The notes beneath the pieces are model-generated. The model did not search any database. It saw only the letters and a list, made by a program, of their open reading frames with translations, and was not told where the DNA came from. DNA of 27,650 nucleotides from Saccoglossus kowalevskii (Eukaryota > Hemichordata > Enteropneusta > Harrimaniidae): assembly GCF_000003605.2 (NCBI RefSeq), contig NW_003135352.1, positions 119,861-147,510 on the forward strand, in the 5' to 3' direction. Shown here piece by piece: positions 9,865-20,815 of the stretch. The translations under genes and the position numbers were made by a program. Position 1 is the first letter of the stretch; each line of letters begins with the position of its first letter.

Positions 9865-10075
9865 TTGATTTTTTTTTCTAGTTGATCTTTAACCATGATT
9901 ATTTATTTCTATACACTATTTTTATTTATTTTCCACAGGCAGTATGAACTCAAGTAGTATTACGGTATACCTTCACAACGCTTTAAATTATATATCTCTT
10001 ATCGCATCAGTATTTAGTTGCGAGTCTGTCTATGAAAGATTGGAATCGAGGTCTACCATTCGAAGGATATGTTTG

Positions 10076-10115
10076 TCCGATTAAGTATCACAGCATCCGA
10101 TTAAGTATCACAGCA
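10076..10115 (+). repeat. 20-bp tandem duplication
   Basis: The 20-bp unit tccgattaagtatcacagca occurs twice in direct succession. Its end runs into the longer repeat that flanks the assembly gap. Confidence 0.85.
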
Positions 10116-10221
10116 TGAATGAACCCCATAATTTGGTTGTTCACAATAATCACATATAATAGTTTATATTATTTTTTCGGAAGTAAAAAAAAAATCAGAT
10201 TTTCAAATATATAGATGAGCG
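10109..10221 (+). repeat. 113-bp repeat, left copy beside gap
   Basis: This block, starting cacagcatgaatgaacccc, is repeated almost base for base at 10272-10385. A handful of differences lie mostly in the A-rich run and a T tract. The left copy ends exactly where the Ns begin. Confidence 0.9.
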
Positions 10222-10271
10222 NNNNNNNNNNNNNNNNNNNNNNNNNNNNNNNNNNNNNNNNNNNNNNNNNN
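10222..10271. other. Assembly gap (50 N)
   Basis: A run of 50 Ns. The round number and the matching sequence on both sides suggest a scaffold gap of placeholder or estimated length. Confidence 0.97.
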
Positions 10272-10385
10272 CACAGCATGAATGAACCCCATAATTTGGT
10301 TGTTCGCAATAATCACATATAATAGTTTATATTATTTTTTTCGGAAGTGAAAACAAAATCAGATTTTCAAATATAGAAATGAGCG
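10272..10385 (+). repeat. 113-bp repeat, right copy beside gap
   Basis: This is the second copy of the block at 10109-10221. It begins immediately after the Ns and ends at the same ...gagcg sequence with which the left copy stops. Confidence 0.9.
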
Positions 10386-13300
10386 AAAGCATTACAAGAT
10401 AATTGTTAAGCGACCCAGCAAGATATATACTCTCCAAGACACATAACCCCATCTTCCTAGTAAACAACTTAACTTCAAGGACTGGTTCCACACACATGTT
10501 ACTTAAATGCACAAGTGACCATGACTTTGCTATCATCTATGCTCAATCACAGTGCAGGGAAATGACAACACAAATGTGTTGAGCATCTAAACACACTAAT
10601 TGATTACCCCTGGTCGAGTGTAAACACAAGTGCTCATTTTTATCGAGTTGCAAAATGAAAGTGAAATGATTCGTTGATATTTTCTCTTAAAGTTTATTTT
10701 CTGTGCATCTGTACAAAGTACGAATAAATCTCCTTCAAGTAGATTGATTGGTAGTGGAATTTATTTTACGTTACAAACAGACAAGCGACTTAGATAGTAT
10801 ATATTTTCACGTTTATTGTAAAAACACCCATTTTTTGTTAGCCAACAATAGAAAACTTGTTTATTACGAAATTAACACATTTTGAGTTACCCGGATGCAC
10901 CTACACACATATTATCATAGCACTCATAATGGCAATTTAAGGAAGAAGTGAATATTATAAATAACTTCAGCGTCAATTCCAGAAGTCGTATAACCACCAT
11001 TTAATCAGGCAAAATGGTTAAAGAGTAACTGCCTGTGACAGGTGTTTCATATTTCGATATTGGTAACCACCAGGTTTGTATTAGAACGTTATTGAATGGC
11101 AACAGTAAGTGCTCATATTAATTGCCACTCTGGCAGTCGCTTGGAAATATTCTTTTGAAACATGAAACTATACTTGACAACAGTATAGGTTTCGGTTGTG
11201 TATGTAAAATAGTACTTTTCGGGCTTTTACAGCGTCGTCTATAGGAGGTTAATTATAGTATGAAACCAAAAATGATCGTTTGTACAAGATGCCATCAAAC
11301 GCATACAAGAAAAAATCATGCGATAACACAATAAACACACGTTTTAGTCAATCACCTGAGACAGAAACGACACCAGCACGTCACCACATTTAGAAATAAT
11401 AAAGACCAATTGTTTATTGCAGAAATATTCAACTACCCACTAACGTGATTTTACACCTCTTCAACTATAACTATAGCCATCCCAGAGATTGTTGCGTTGG
11501 TGTGAGAGTGCAATAGCGCCACCATTCGACGTAGTTTGCTGAACACAACAAATCCGATAACTGGTCAAGTATCAGTTTGAAGTAATTGCAGCAAAGTCAT
11601 TATAAAAAAACTGTTGTGTAGCAGCATATGATTCAATCATGTTATGTGTTCCCTATCAATCTAATCCAATATGTACCAATAGTGAACTAAACATTACTAT
11701 AAAAACAATATGATATAAACCTTCAAGTGGTCTCTGCGATTAATACAGATATACTGTCCATCGAGATGAGGGAAACAATGAAGAAAACAATGGGAATTAG
11801 TTGTCGCTACATTTGAACGGCTGTCTGGTTAACCGATTAATTGAGTGAACATAGGTGTCGGTAAAATTCTGATTCTTTCGGGGAGATCCAAACGGAATTT
11901 AAACTGTATAAATTTAAACTGTCTTTGTAAACAATTTAAACGTTTGCTTTTGGCGAAATAAATTAAAATTACTGAATGTTAGTTCTTAACAAGGTAAACT
12001 TCTTAACGAATAAAAACATAATCTTTTTAATGTATGCCATGTTTTTTGTTGATGAAATAAATAGTGAAACACTTTTGAACAAACATTCGTGCTCGACGAA
12101 ACAAATATGTAAGAAACAAATTTATCCTTACAGATCGAAATAAATCGATTGTATGAAAATTATGTTTTCAAACTTTAAAAACGAAGATAAAATTGATTGA
12201 AACAATCCACTTGTGTATTCCAGCTGTGAGCGTCTGGTTGAAATTAGAAGAAAAAAACTATGCGGCGCACCGCTCGTTAAATGTCACTCCCAACCGCCTA
12301 GCTGTGATGCTCGTAATATCTCAGTGGGCAGCTACTTATCGCATTATGTGTGTGACGTTTGCATAAATATGAATGCGTAATGAGATATTACTAGGATCAT
12401 TCCTAGGCTTGGAATAGAGCTTAGACGGAGCTGACCGACGAGATCTCGCTGAGAACCATGAATAATGCTTTTCAAATAATGTTTTATTTCCTTCCGTTAT
12501 CGCGTCCACTGCTCCAAATACCGTGCATGCTTATATAGGTCAATGAAACAACGATGGAACTCGATAACGGGAGAGAATGAAGTCTACAACTGTTAATATC
12601 AAGTCTAGCGTCTCCTTGCGAGATTTCTGAGACATTGGCACCTATGGTCTATTAAAACATAACACTGATATTTGCAACTATGCTTTGTCTATCACAACAG
12701 AAATTCACTTCATCGCATTGATCTGAGGGTACGACTAGCTGAATACGGATTACGAAGCCTAAAATGTGTCATCTATGTAAATTCCATAGTCATAAAACTG
12801 ATTCCCGTACAACATTATATATAAATGAATCACACTATATTGTATTGTATTGGATAACTACACGAATTGCATACACTTTGTTAATTCATTGGGAACATGA
12901 CTTTGACTTTGTAACATGCACTGATTGTTACAAGTTCGTCGTGTGTAATACGGATTGTCTTAGTTTGATTTCTCCTTTACCCTACTTACTGCTCTCGTTA
13001 GCAAGAAGGCGTGAACGGTTATCTCAATTTTACATTAATCAAAATGGTTGAAATTCCGAAGTGAATAACCTTTGGACTGTCATAAGTTTATGTATTAGTT
13101 TGTACTACCTAACTCACATTGTTGTCAGTAATACTCGGCGAACGATTATTTTGTTTATTTATAAGTTGTTTCGGGCACATTCGATAGGTATATCTTCCGT
13201 TCGAAATACTGTAGTCGGTAAGTCTGGAGGTGATCAAGACAAAGAAATGGCGGCTCGTTCGGGACAAGCTTAATCACTCATTGAATTTTAATTTGTTTCC

Positions 13301-14042
13301 CACGAATCGATAAGCGAGGTCAAAGGTTGAATGGTACCAAAACGGTTTCATCATTCTGACATCACTCTGTGTTAGCCCCAATGCATGATACATAACAATG
13401 AAAACGATAATATTATAGTTTTAGGCGAATGACTTCCGAGTTTGATTCTATCAAATTCCTCCTAATACCATTATCGCTTTCTTACTTATCGATAATTTTA
13501 AGTAAACAAATTCCAGTAACGCATACTTGAAAATTAATGAAAAATAAGTCTCCTATATGTTGTTCAGCTGTCGACTGCTGTGTGTGTTTCGATTTTCAAA
13601 TTGTATTCAATTGAGTGACTGTAGTGTGGGTAATGATAGTAGACAACGGTGACTCTACAAATACGTGTCCGGAATATAAAAACATAGCATATCGTTTTAT
13701 ACTAGTAATGTGACCAGGTTCACACATGCACTCAGACAATAATGTCCGAACATTGTCGGTGAAAACGTAGAAATGAGACGCATCTTTTAAACATATTTTG
13801 ATTAAAACTGATATTGTGTTTTGCACACAAAATGTTATTATGCCGTAAACGGTTTGTACTCGGTACTCGAAATGGATTGACATGCTAAACCGTGTATGAG
13901 GCGAGTCTTCACATAGTTTCCTTTGAGAATACATTGATATGCAGATTTTTTACGGTTTTCCGGCCAGTTAAGTAAATCGGACACGAATTCTTCATTAGAG
14001 TTCTACTCAACATATCATCGGCGTTTTTTTCCCCGTATATAT
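10386..14042. other. Intergenic region, nothing recognised
   Basis: About 3.6 kb of AT-rich sequence. The open frames here are short and lack recognisable domains, coding-like composition or convincing paired splice sites. The two longest plus-strand frames (12764-13051, 13061-13273) read as random AT-rich translation. An AATAAA at 10723-10728 might serve the upstream gene. I see no tRNA, rRNA or clear transposon ends. Confidence 0.6.
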
Positions 14043-14733
14043 TTAAGGTAGAGATGCAGTTTACCTGACAGGTATTTTAATTAGTTAATTAGGAAACCAA
14101 GATGACCTCCCTTGTCCACAAAACTATATATTTTCGGAAAGCTTATTGTATGAATTTGTAAATTTTGTTAGTATTTTTTATGAACACTGTAATTTGAAAT
14201 ATGCACAAAAATGTGCTTTTTTGGTCAAAAGTGATTTTAAAAAAATTAGCTTCTAAACCATGCTTTTGTTTCCTGTCAAAATTGGTTTATGGGTACATCT
14301 GTTTACTATGAAGAAAGTGCCGTCTTGAAAACTGTCTACCAGTTGTCAATTTTGCAGGACAGCAGCTCAAATTTCACTACTTCAAGTTTATGCATAAATT
14401 AACACTCAGGCTGGTTGTCTGGTTGTTGTTCATCCAAAAACAATGCCCCGACGGCGTTTTGAAGATAAACACATAGTAAATCATTTGTGAAAATTTCAAA
14501 ACAAAAGGTCAAAGCGTCTAGGAGCTATTTTTTTTAAAGTTCTGGAATGTACACTAAATATAAGCTGAGATAATTGCTAATTTGCATAACAATTCACTCA
14601 GTAAGAAGTTTGCTAATGCTCATAATTAAAATGGCTGTATCTTTCAACAGTCTATAGCCAAGACTGTTTGGATAATAAAAAGCAAAATAAAATTTCACTC
14701 CCAAGTGCCCACGAACCTGCATCTCTACCTTAA
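14043..14733. mobile_element. TTAA-flanked non-autonomous DNA element (MITE)
   Basis: The element is 683 bp at 14047-14729. It starts GGTAGAGATGCAG and ends with the exact reverse complement CTGCATCTCTACC, with TTAA immediately outside each end (14043-14046 and 14730-14733). A 13-bp perfect terminal inverted repeat plus a TTAA target duplication is the hallmark of piggyBac-type insertion. There is no transposase reading frame inside, so it is non-autonomous. A subterminal hairpin (aacagtct/agactgtt) lies near the right end. The piggyBac assignment rests on the TTAA target alone. Confidence 0.7.
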
Positions 14734-14857
14734 AACAACTTACAATATATATGAACTCAGCACTTAGCAACAGATTTTCCAATCATTACTGTAGTACCTA
14801 ATTATGTTATAGTGTTGTGTCGACGCACGGCCAATAACATCTTACCTCTACGCTAAT

Positions 14858-15066
14858 TACTGAAAACATGTTTAAATAGCTTCACGCAATTTTAGCGAAT
14901 TTGACTCCATGCATAAATTAACTGAATCTTAATTTAGCTAAAGTGCCAACAATCTCATTGTGAAAATATACTTTATTTTAGATTAGTGACATCTTGAATT
15001 AGCGAAATTACAGATTAGCTAAATTAGCTAAAACAACATGCTAGCTAGAAAGCCATGTTTTCACTT
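14858..15066. mobile_element. Decayed copy of the TA-type MITE
   Basis: This stretch shares blocks in the same order with the element at 17324-17549: tactg-aaaacatg, gcaattttagcgaatt, gacatcttgaattagcgaa, gctaaatt, and a catgtttt right end. The right TIR has drifted (...ttttcac for ttttacag). The tttagcga motif recurs within it. Non-coding. Confidence 0.6.
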
Positions 15067-15592
15067 CCTGTTTTCACAAATTCACAAAAATAGTCCCGGT
15101 ATATAAGACAGGAAAATTTTGTTTTTTGTTGAAGGGTATGCCACTGTTATTAAATCGGAACACAGCTATTTGGCTTTTGATTCAATCAATCATTTGCAAT
15201 GCTGTCTATTGTAAAACAGTGTTCCAAACCGCACGAAAAAGCTCTATATTTATTCAAGAATGCTGATAACAACTTTTTTTTGTTTCAAACAACATCCAGA
15301 ATCATTTTATAAATGGACAAACCAATTATTCCTGTGTAAACTGATATACACAGTTTTTTTATATATATATATGAACTAACATTAGTTTACTTTGTTATGT
15401 GAATCCCAAACTTAAGTAAAATTTGTATGTTTAATGCGTGCTTGTCAGTGCAATCGGCTATGCAACACTGTTGCCAACAGAACACGACATCAGAATAGTT
15501 ATATGTTTTGTTTCCTTCAGTTTGTTCAGTTATAAAGGCGTGCTTGCGTACTGTGATTAAGTATATTAGCCGAATGCAATGGCACTGCATTA
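15067..15592. other. Intergenic spacer, nothing recognised
   Basis: AT-rich sequence with a short (TA)n run near 15360. I see no coding features. It lies downstream of the minus-strand gene. Confidence 0.5.
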
Positions 15593-15598
15593 TTTATT
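15593..15598 (-). promoter_or_regulatory. Possible poly(A) signal for the LRRNT-FN3 gene
   Basis: AATAAA on the minus strand, about 290 bp beyond the stop codon of the minus-strand membrane-protein gene. It is a reasonable 3' UTR length, but the hexamer is common by chance here. Confidence 0.3.
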
Positions 15599-15888
15599 TC
15601 ACATCGCCATGCTATCGCTGTATAATATACATCATACGAAATTGTTTCAGTTAAAATATATCAACAACGTGAAAGATCATGCATGATTCGTGTGAGGTAA
15701 TCCATATTCACGTAGAGTTACATCCAAGAATTTAATACTGCGATATTATCCTCTGATTCCACTTCGGAGAATGCGCCACACCCAATTAATTATTCATTTG
15801 TCGTGTCTTCATTCACAACGCCCTCTTTGTAGAAATTGAAAACATGTTATAGAGGGCGGCAGATTTATCATTCATCCAACAGACTTTG

Positions 15889-16704
15889 CTACACTTGGTG
15901 AATTGGATTCGTCCTAGCGTATCGTGGCGGTGGTAAGTACGGCTGGCTGTTACAACGTTGCCGCGATATCCACACACACATGGATACACAGGAAAGAATG
16001 AACACCCCGAATATACACCCGAGCGCCACGCCAATTTGTATCTTCAAATCGATTTCTCCTTTAAAAATTGTCTCTATATCTCCACGGTCCGTGAAGACAA
16101 TTTTACAAAACTCACGAGATGGCAGTTTTTCAACGGTGTAGGCTGTTACACAGATTATGAATTTGGAACGAGGATGTAGGTCTTCTATAGTGTATTTGTA
16201 TGGATGCTGGCTAAACACAGCTGTTTCTTCCTCATTTGTCCTTTCGTCCAATCTTCGCGAATCAGGCAATATAAGCTCCTGCCGAACGTTTTCACTGCCT
16301 GCTATGTTATATGCTAGCTCGAACGCAACTATTTGCTCCATTATAATATCATTATTATTATTTAAAGCCAGCCATGTCATGGATATTGAGTAGGCCGTCG
16401 CCTTGGTGATATTTAAACTGATTTTAATATCTGGGTTGATATCATCATTCAAGTTGCCTTTGTCCCAGTTCCGAATTCTATTGATGTATGATTCCGTTGT
16501 CTTCTTAGGCATCTCTGTTTTCAAATCGGTTGTGTTCAATTCGGGTTGCCTGGTAACAGGAATGATGTTATCCATTCCGTGGCTACAGTTCACCACTCGG
16601 ATATTCTTCGATTCTTCTGCGCAAGTGCAGTTCTGGGGGCAGCTTATCGATGAACGTGCTATGGCGACTGTTAGTGATAAAAGTATTAACGCGCTCACTA
16701 CCAT
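15889..16704 (-). CDS. Type I membrane protein: LRRNT-like cap, FN3, TM, PPxY tail
   Basis: An intact single-exon frame of 271 residues. The ATG at 16704 is chosen because the frame's only upstream candidate is a GTG and the ATG gives a clean signal peptide (about residues 1-16, VVSALILLSLTVAIA). Residues 22-40 carry CPQNCTC...VNC, the CxxxCxC...C pattern of an LRR N-terminal cap. It is followed only by a degenerate first-repeat-like piece and a linker, with no LRR array. Residues about 92-206 form an FN3 domain: SMTW (Trp111), FELAY, YTIEDLHPRSKFIICVTA, with a Cys185/Cys200 pair like that seen in LRR-FN3 neuronal proteins. TM is about 223-245, followed by a 26-residue tail with LPPPRY (PPxY, Tyr262), a WW-domain ligand of the NEDD4-recruiting type. 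N-glycosylation sequons: Asn25, 39, 57, 98. It is probably a surface adhesion or signalling receptor derived from an LRR-FN3 protein. The specific function is unknown. Confidence 0.85.
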   Translation of the reverse strand: MVVSALILLSLTVAIARSSISCPQNCTCAEESKNIRVVNCSHGMDNIIPVTRQPELNTTDLKTEMPKKTTESYINRIRNWDKGNLNDDINPDIKISLNITKATAYSISMTWLALNNNNDIIMEQIVAFELAYNIAGSENVRQELILPDSRRLDERTNEEETAVFSQHPYKYTIEDLHPRSKFIICVTAYTVEKLPSREFCKIVFTDRGDIETIFKGEIDLKIQIGVALGCIFGVFILSCVSMCVWISRQRCNSQPYLPPPRYARTNPIHQV

Positions 16705-17323
16705 AACGTCGTGCACTCTGATAATAAATACGCGTCAATCTGCAACGAAAAAGATACGTATGTTAATATGCGTAATAATAGTATACACAAGTATGTCAAT
16801 CTCCCCGCGTTACACGCCGTGCCATACTACTGTAACTCTATCCTCGCATCACTAACGTTCTTTTCCGATTTCGAAGTGCGTAAAAAAAAGTTGTTGAATC
16901 ATAACAGGCATTGTAGTATAAAAGATGCACCGTATCCTCTAACTGCCAATATTAATTTAATCTTATACATATATTTTGAAACACACTGTTTCGTGAGGAG
17001 TGCTCGTCTGTGAATTTCTGTCAAAATGCATATCACTCGTTCTCTACACGTGTCGCAGCACATATAGTAATATTTGCATGTTTTGATGCACTTAAAGGTC
17101 TTGAACAATTTTTAAATCTCTTAAATTTTTTAATAAATTACACCTGACCAGAGAAGAGTGCATTCTAATCGTTCGTGTATTTCACTTTTATTGAATTTCA
17201 GCGAAGCCTTGCACATGCCAATGGTACATTTCATACGAGATTAATTTATATCTTCGAAACGACTCGGAATACGCAGGTCGGAATCCTCCACAAATAGGCC
17301 ACCCAACATACACACAATTACTA

Positions 17324-17549
17324 CTGTAAAACATGTTGAAAAAGCGGCATGCAATTTTAGCGAATTGTGGTAAAATGACGTAATAGCGAAATGTTGATTT
17401 AGCGAATCTCTCTTGCCATTGTTGATTTCTTTGTTTGGCGGCCATTTTGAATTTATAATAAAGTCATTAGCGACATCTTGAATTAGCGAACCAGTTATCT
17501 CGCTAAATTCGCGAAAAAGACATGCTCACGAAAAAGACATGTTTTACAG
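17324..17549. mobile_element. TA-flanked MITE (Tc1/mariner-type target site)
   Basis: The element is 226 bp, with ends CTGTAAAACATGT and ACATGTTTTACAG, a perfect 13-bp terminal inverted repeat, and TA immediately outside each end. Inside are several tttagcgaa/ttcgctaaa motifs in both orientations. It has no coding capacity. The TA target duplication suggests mobilisation by a Tc1/mariner-like transposase. The short minus-strand frame across it is a chance product of the repeat. It lies about 620 bp upstream of the start of the LRRNT-FN3 gene. Confidence 0.75.
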
Positions 17550-17551
17550 TA

Positions 17552-19090
17552 TATTATTGGATAGAAGTAAACAAATTTATTCAAAAACAAATTATAATCA
17601 AAAAAACACAAGTCTGTACATATTCAGTGACGTGATACACGCCGTGCCCTGCTATCTTGGGAGATATCTATGATTAATAACGTCAAAATAATTGGAGGGA
17701 AATTGCTTTTTCTTATTGCCAACTCACAAGACCCTCTTTCTTCTTCGCCTTCATTTTGAGTTGACGGACTGTGACCTTGTTTCCTGCAAACGTTTCCATT
17801 CACAAATGAGTGTTGTTCGTCGTTGCTGGGTCGATATACTTTCAATATTTTCGAACCCAGAGTACGTTAACAATGGTAGTATTATTATTATTATTCAATT
17901 CAAGACTCGATCTCTGATTGTTCATGATAGATGTTCAAAATTTCAACTCAAAACGCAACACACTACGACGAATATCCGCTCTGATAAATGAGATAAAGCC
18001 TGATATTGACTGTGTATCAAATGCAATTGTCTTCTATTTGTGCTTATACCGTGATCAGGGTAACCAATACACGTTCAACACCCCCCCCCCCCTCAATCGA
18101 GACAAGACGTTGTGGATGATATTGTCACGTAATTTCTTTTGAAGAGCAACAGTCGTCTCACCGCGTCGTGTTTGATAGGTATTGTGTAATCTAAATAAAT
18201 AATATCGCCACAAAACACGCGACGCATGATGACTGCGCGCTTCGAAAACAGAATCGTCGCCTGCCAAAACGCTAAAAACGCAATGGATAGACGCTTATCT
18301 GTAAAGAACGACACGCTATGGCCGTCTGCCGCGTACGTGCGTGACGACTCACATAGAGAATACTAGCTTACGTATGGCTAGTATGACATACGACATGTAC
18401 GTACAATGCTACCTGGATTGAATACACAATGCAATGAAATGAACACGGATACATTACCTTGTATACACCACTCAGGTCATATGTGCAACATATATACACA
18501 ACACAACAGATGTACTGTTTCTGGTATACTATACAAACGAATTGAACTATACCAGTGTGGACGTGTTAGCGATACAAGTTAGATGTACCAACATAATTGT
18601 AGACACACAGGTAAACCTGTTTTAATATAAGGAGATCATTGTGCTATGCAATTCCTCCATTTGCGAAGTCACAGTCTTGTCGGGATACGTCACATCCAGT
18701 CAGCATCTAGTGACTTCGACGTTTAATCATGAATAAAGGTTACGCTATTGCGCATTCAAATCGTGCCATCGTTAAGTAGTTTCGCTATTTCAACTACAGG
18801 TTAATTAGTATACGAAATTGCATGAGTATTTACCGCTGTTAACGTATAACTGTGTTCAGCACAGCGAGGCCAAATACGTGCGTTCACAACCATAAACACA
18901 CGACAGCGAGTGGTAATTTCCGACATGCAGCAATATAGAAACATTGACAGAAACACCAGGTATGGATGCCGGTATTGGAACTTCAAATGTGCATATTCAA
19001 TACACGCGTTACATTCATCAAATGTGCTTATTCAACTGTTCATCCAACCAAATCCTCATCATTTTTTTTCATCCAAATGTCAAACCTAAG
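17552..19090. other. Intergenic region with simple repeats only
   Basis: I recognise no gene. It contains a short (TAT)n run near 17880 and the C12 tract at 18081-18092. A 9-bp inverted repeat (cgaagtcac 18664-18672, gtgacttcg 18710-18718) and short frames without domain features are also present. Confidence 0.5.
18081..18092 (+). repeat. Poly(C) tract
   Basis: Twelve consecutive C residues in AT-rich sequence. A simple mononucleotide tract, prone to length errors in sequencing. Confidence 0.9.
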
Positions 19091-19858
19091 TTTGTATTCT
19101 CCATATGAATACAAGTGTGACCATTTACAATCTCCATATAAAATACACATGTGTCTGTTTACAATCTCCATATGGATACACGTGTGGCTGTTAACAATCT
19201 TCATATAAATACAAGTGGGGCCGTTTACAATCTCCATATAAAATACAAATGTGTATGTTTACAATCTCCATATGAATGCAAGTGTGGATGTTAACAATAT
19301 CCATATGAATACAAATGTGACATTTACAATCTCCATATAAAATACAAATGTGTTAGTTTACAATCTCCATATGAATGCAAGTGTGGTCGTTTACAATTTC
19401 CATATAAAATACAAATGTGTCTGTTTACAATCTCCATATGAATACAAGTGTGACCATTTACAATCTCCATATAAATACAAATGTGTTAGTTTACAATCTC
19501 CATATGAATGCAAGTGTGGCCGTTTACAATCTCCATATGAATGCAAGTGTGGATGTTAACAATCTCCATATGAATACAAGTGTGGTCGTTTACAATTTCC
19601 ATATAAAATACCAATGTGTCTGTTTACAATCTCCATATGAATGCACGTGTGGCCGTTTACAATCTCTATATAAAATACAAATGTGTCTGTTTACAATTTA
19701 CATATAAATACAAGTGGGGCCGTTTACAATTTCCATATAAAATACAAATGTGTCTGTTTACAATCTCCATATGAATGCAAGTGTGGTCGTTTACAATTTC
19801 TATATAAAATACAAATGTGTCTGTTTACAATCTCCATATGAATACAATTGTGGCCGTC
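19091..19858 (+). repeat. Minisatellite, about 23 units of 33/34 bp
   Basis: A tandem array with consensus near ttacaatctccatatgaa plus tgcaagtgtggccgt. Two subtypes alternate for much of the array: a 33-bp form (atgaatRcaagtgtgg) and a 34-bp form (ataaaatacaaatgtgt). They give a dimer period of about 67 bp, clearest in the right half. Because 33 is divisible by three, unit stretches stay open and translate as 11-residue repeats. The 34-bp units break these frames, so I do not regard them as protein. Confidence 0.93.
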
Positions 19859-20280
19859 TATCGATGTACATGTAAATTACGATGTAAATGTGACAGTTTA
19901 CAAACATGCACGTAACAACTGACACTCTATATTAAGTTTGCCGTGTATTACAACATGCATATGAATACAGCTATAGATATTTACGTTCTCCAGATAAAAA
20001 AAAAGTGTGCTCGTTTACGATTTGCATATTAATACATGTGAATGCAAGAATAACAGTTTACAATCTATATATGGATGTAAGTGTGTACATTTTTCATATC
20101 AACAATTTACAATCTCAATATGAATACAAGTGTGTTCACTTACAATATCCAAATGAATAAATGAATACAGTTACTACTATTACCACATACAAACTGGTGT
20201 GGTTGCTTACAATCTCCTATACAAGTGTGTGGGCGCTTACAATTTCCATATAATTGCAAAAATGTATTCTTTACATCCTC
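19859..20280 (+). repeat. Decayed tail of the minisatellite
   Basis: Scattered degraded units continue to the right, for example tttacaatctatatatggat near 20056, and later ttacaatctcaatatgaata and cttacaatttccatataatt. They are separated by unrelated or heavily mutated sequence, as expected at the old edge of an array. Confidence 0.7.
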
Positions 20281-20815
20281 TTTGAAACTCAAAAGGTAAC
20301 CGTGTTTTCACGGAAATAAATACGCAGTGTAAATGAGTAGTCGCACGGCGAAAATAACCACTTTCAGGAAATGTTGAGAAACATATACTATAATTAGGTT
20401 AGGTCATAAAAAATGTTATTAGCGTTTTGAGTCCTATTGGCCGTAACTCTTTTGTTATTGCTGTGATTATTATTATTCCCCAGCCGTGACCTCATAACTG
20501 CAATATACGCAGCACTGTTAAAGATAGAAAAGAGCGTAAGAAATTACTATATTTTGTCACGTGACCTTATTAATATGCATAATCTTTAATGTTCCAATCA
20601 CTGTTGCAGATGCAACCTATGCTGGGATATCAATTGACCATATAATATGATTATGGAATCTCATTATCAATTACACAAAACATGTACCATTCGCCATTAG
20701 CCATCCACTCAATCATTGCTGCTATGCAGCTATATTTTACGACGGGCTCATGTCATAACAGATTCGTTTAACGGTGAAGTTGCTAATGCTATAGCGAGTT
20801 TATCGCAATATAGTC
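20281..20815. other. Intergenic region, nothing recognised
   Basis: AT-rich sequence with a (ATT)n-like run near 20465. I see no coding features. It lies upstream of the tentative promoter at 20816-20886. Confidence 0.4.

Noticed and set aside
12764-13273. Two successive plus-strand frames of 95 and 70 codons
   Set aside because: AT-rich, low-information translations without signal peptide, domain or convincing splice sites. The second begins without an ATG.
13596-13934. 112-codon minus-strand frame
   Set aside because: No domain, signal peptide or TM pattern of a known type, and AT-rich random-looking composition.
15958-16855. Several plus-strand open frames of 73-150 codons
   Set aside because: They are antisense shadows of the minus-strand LRRNT-FN3 gene, whose signal peptide, domains and TM segment are clear.
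17188-17445. 85-codon minus-strand frame
   Set aside because: It runs across the left part of the TA-type MITE and flanking DNA, with no domain or splice support.
17624-17845. 73-codon minus-strand frame with a charged stretch (QNEGEEERGS)
   Set aside because: A second frame over the same bases is equally open and equally protein-like, so the coding call is not supported. I recognise no family.
18664-18718. 9-bp inverted repeat cgaagtcac/gtgacttcg
   Set aside because: The arms are short and far apart (37 bp), with no target duplication or second copy to suggest an element.
19350-19707. Two overlapping open frames translating as 11-residue repeats (QSPYEYK-type, YNLHMN-type)
   Set aside because: They are produced by the 33-bp minisatellite unit being a multiple of three. 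Several frames are open at once and 34-bp units break them.
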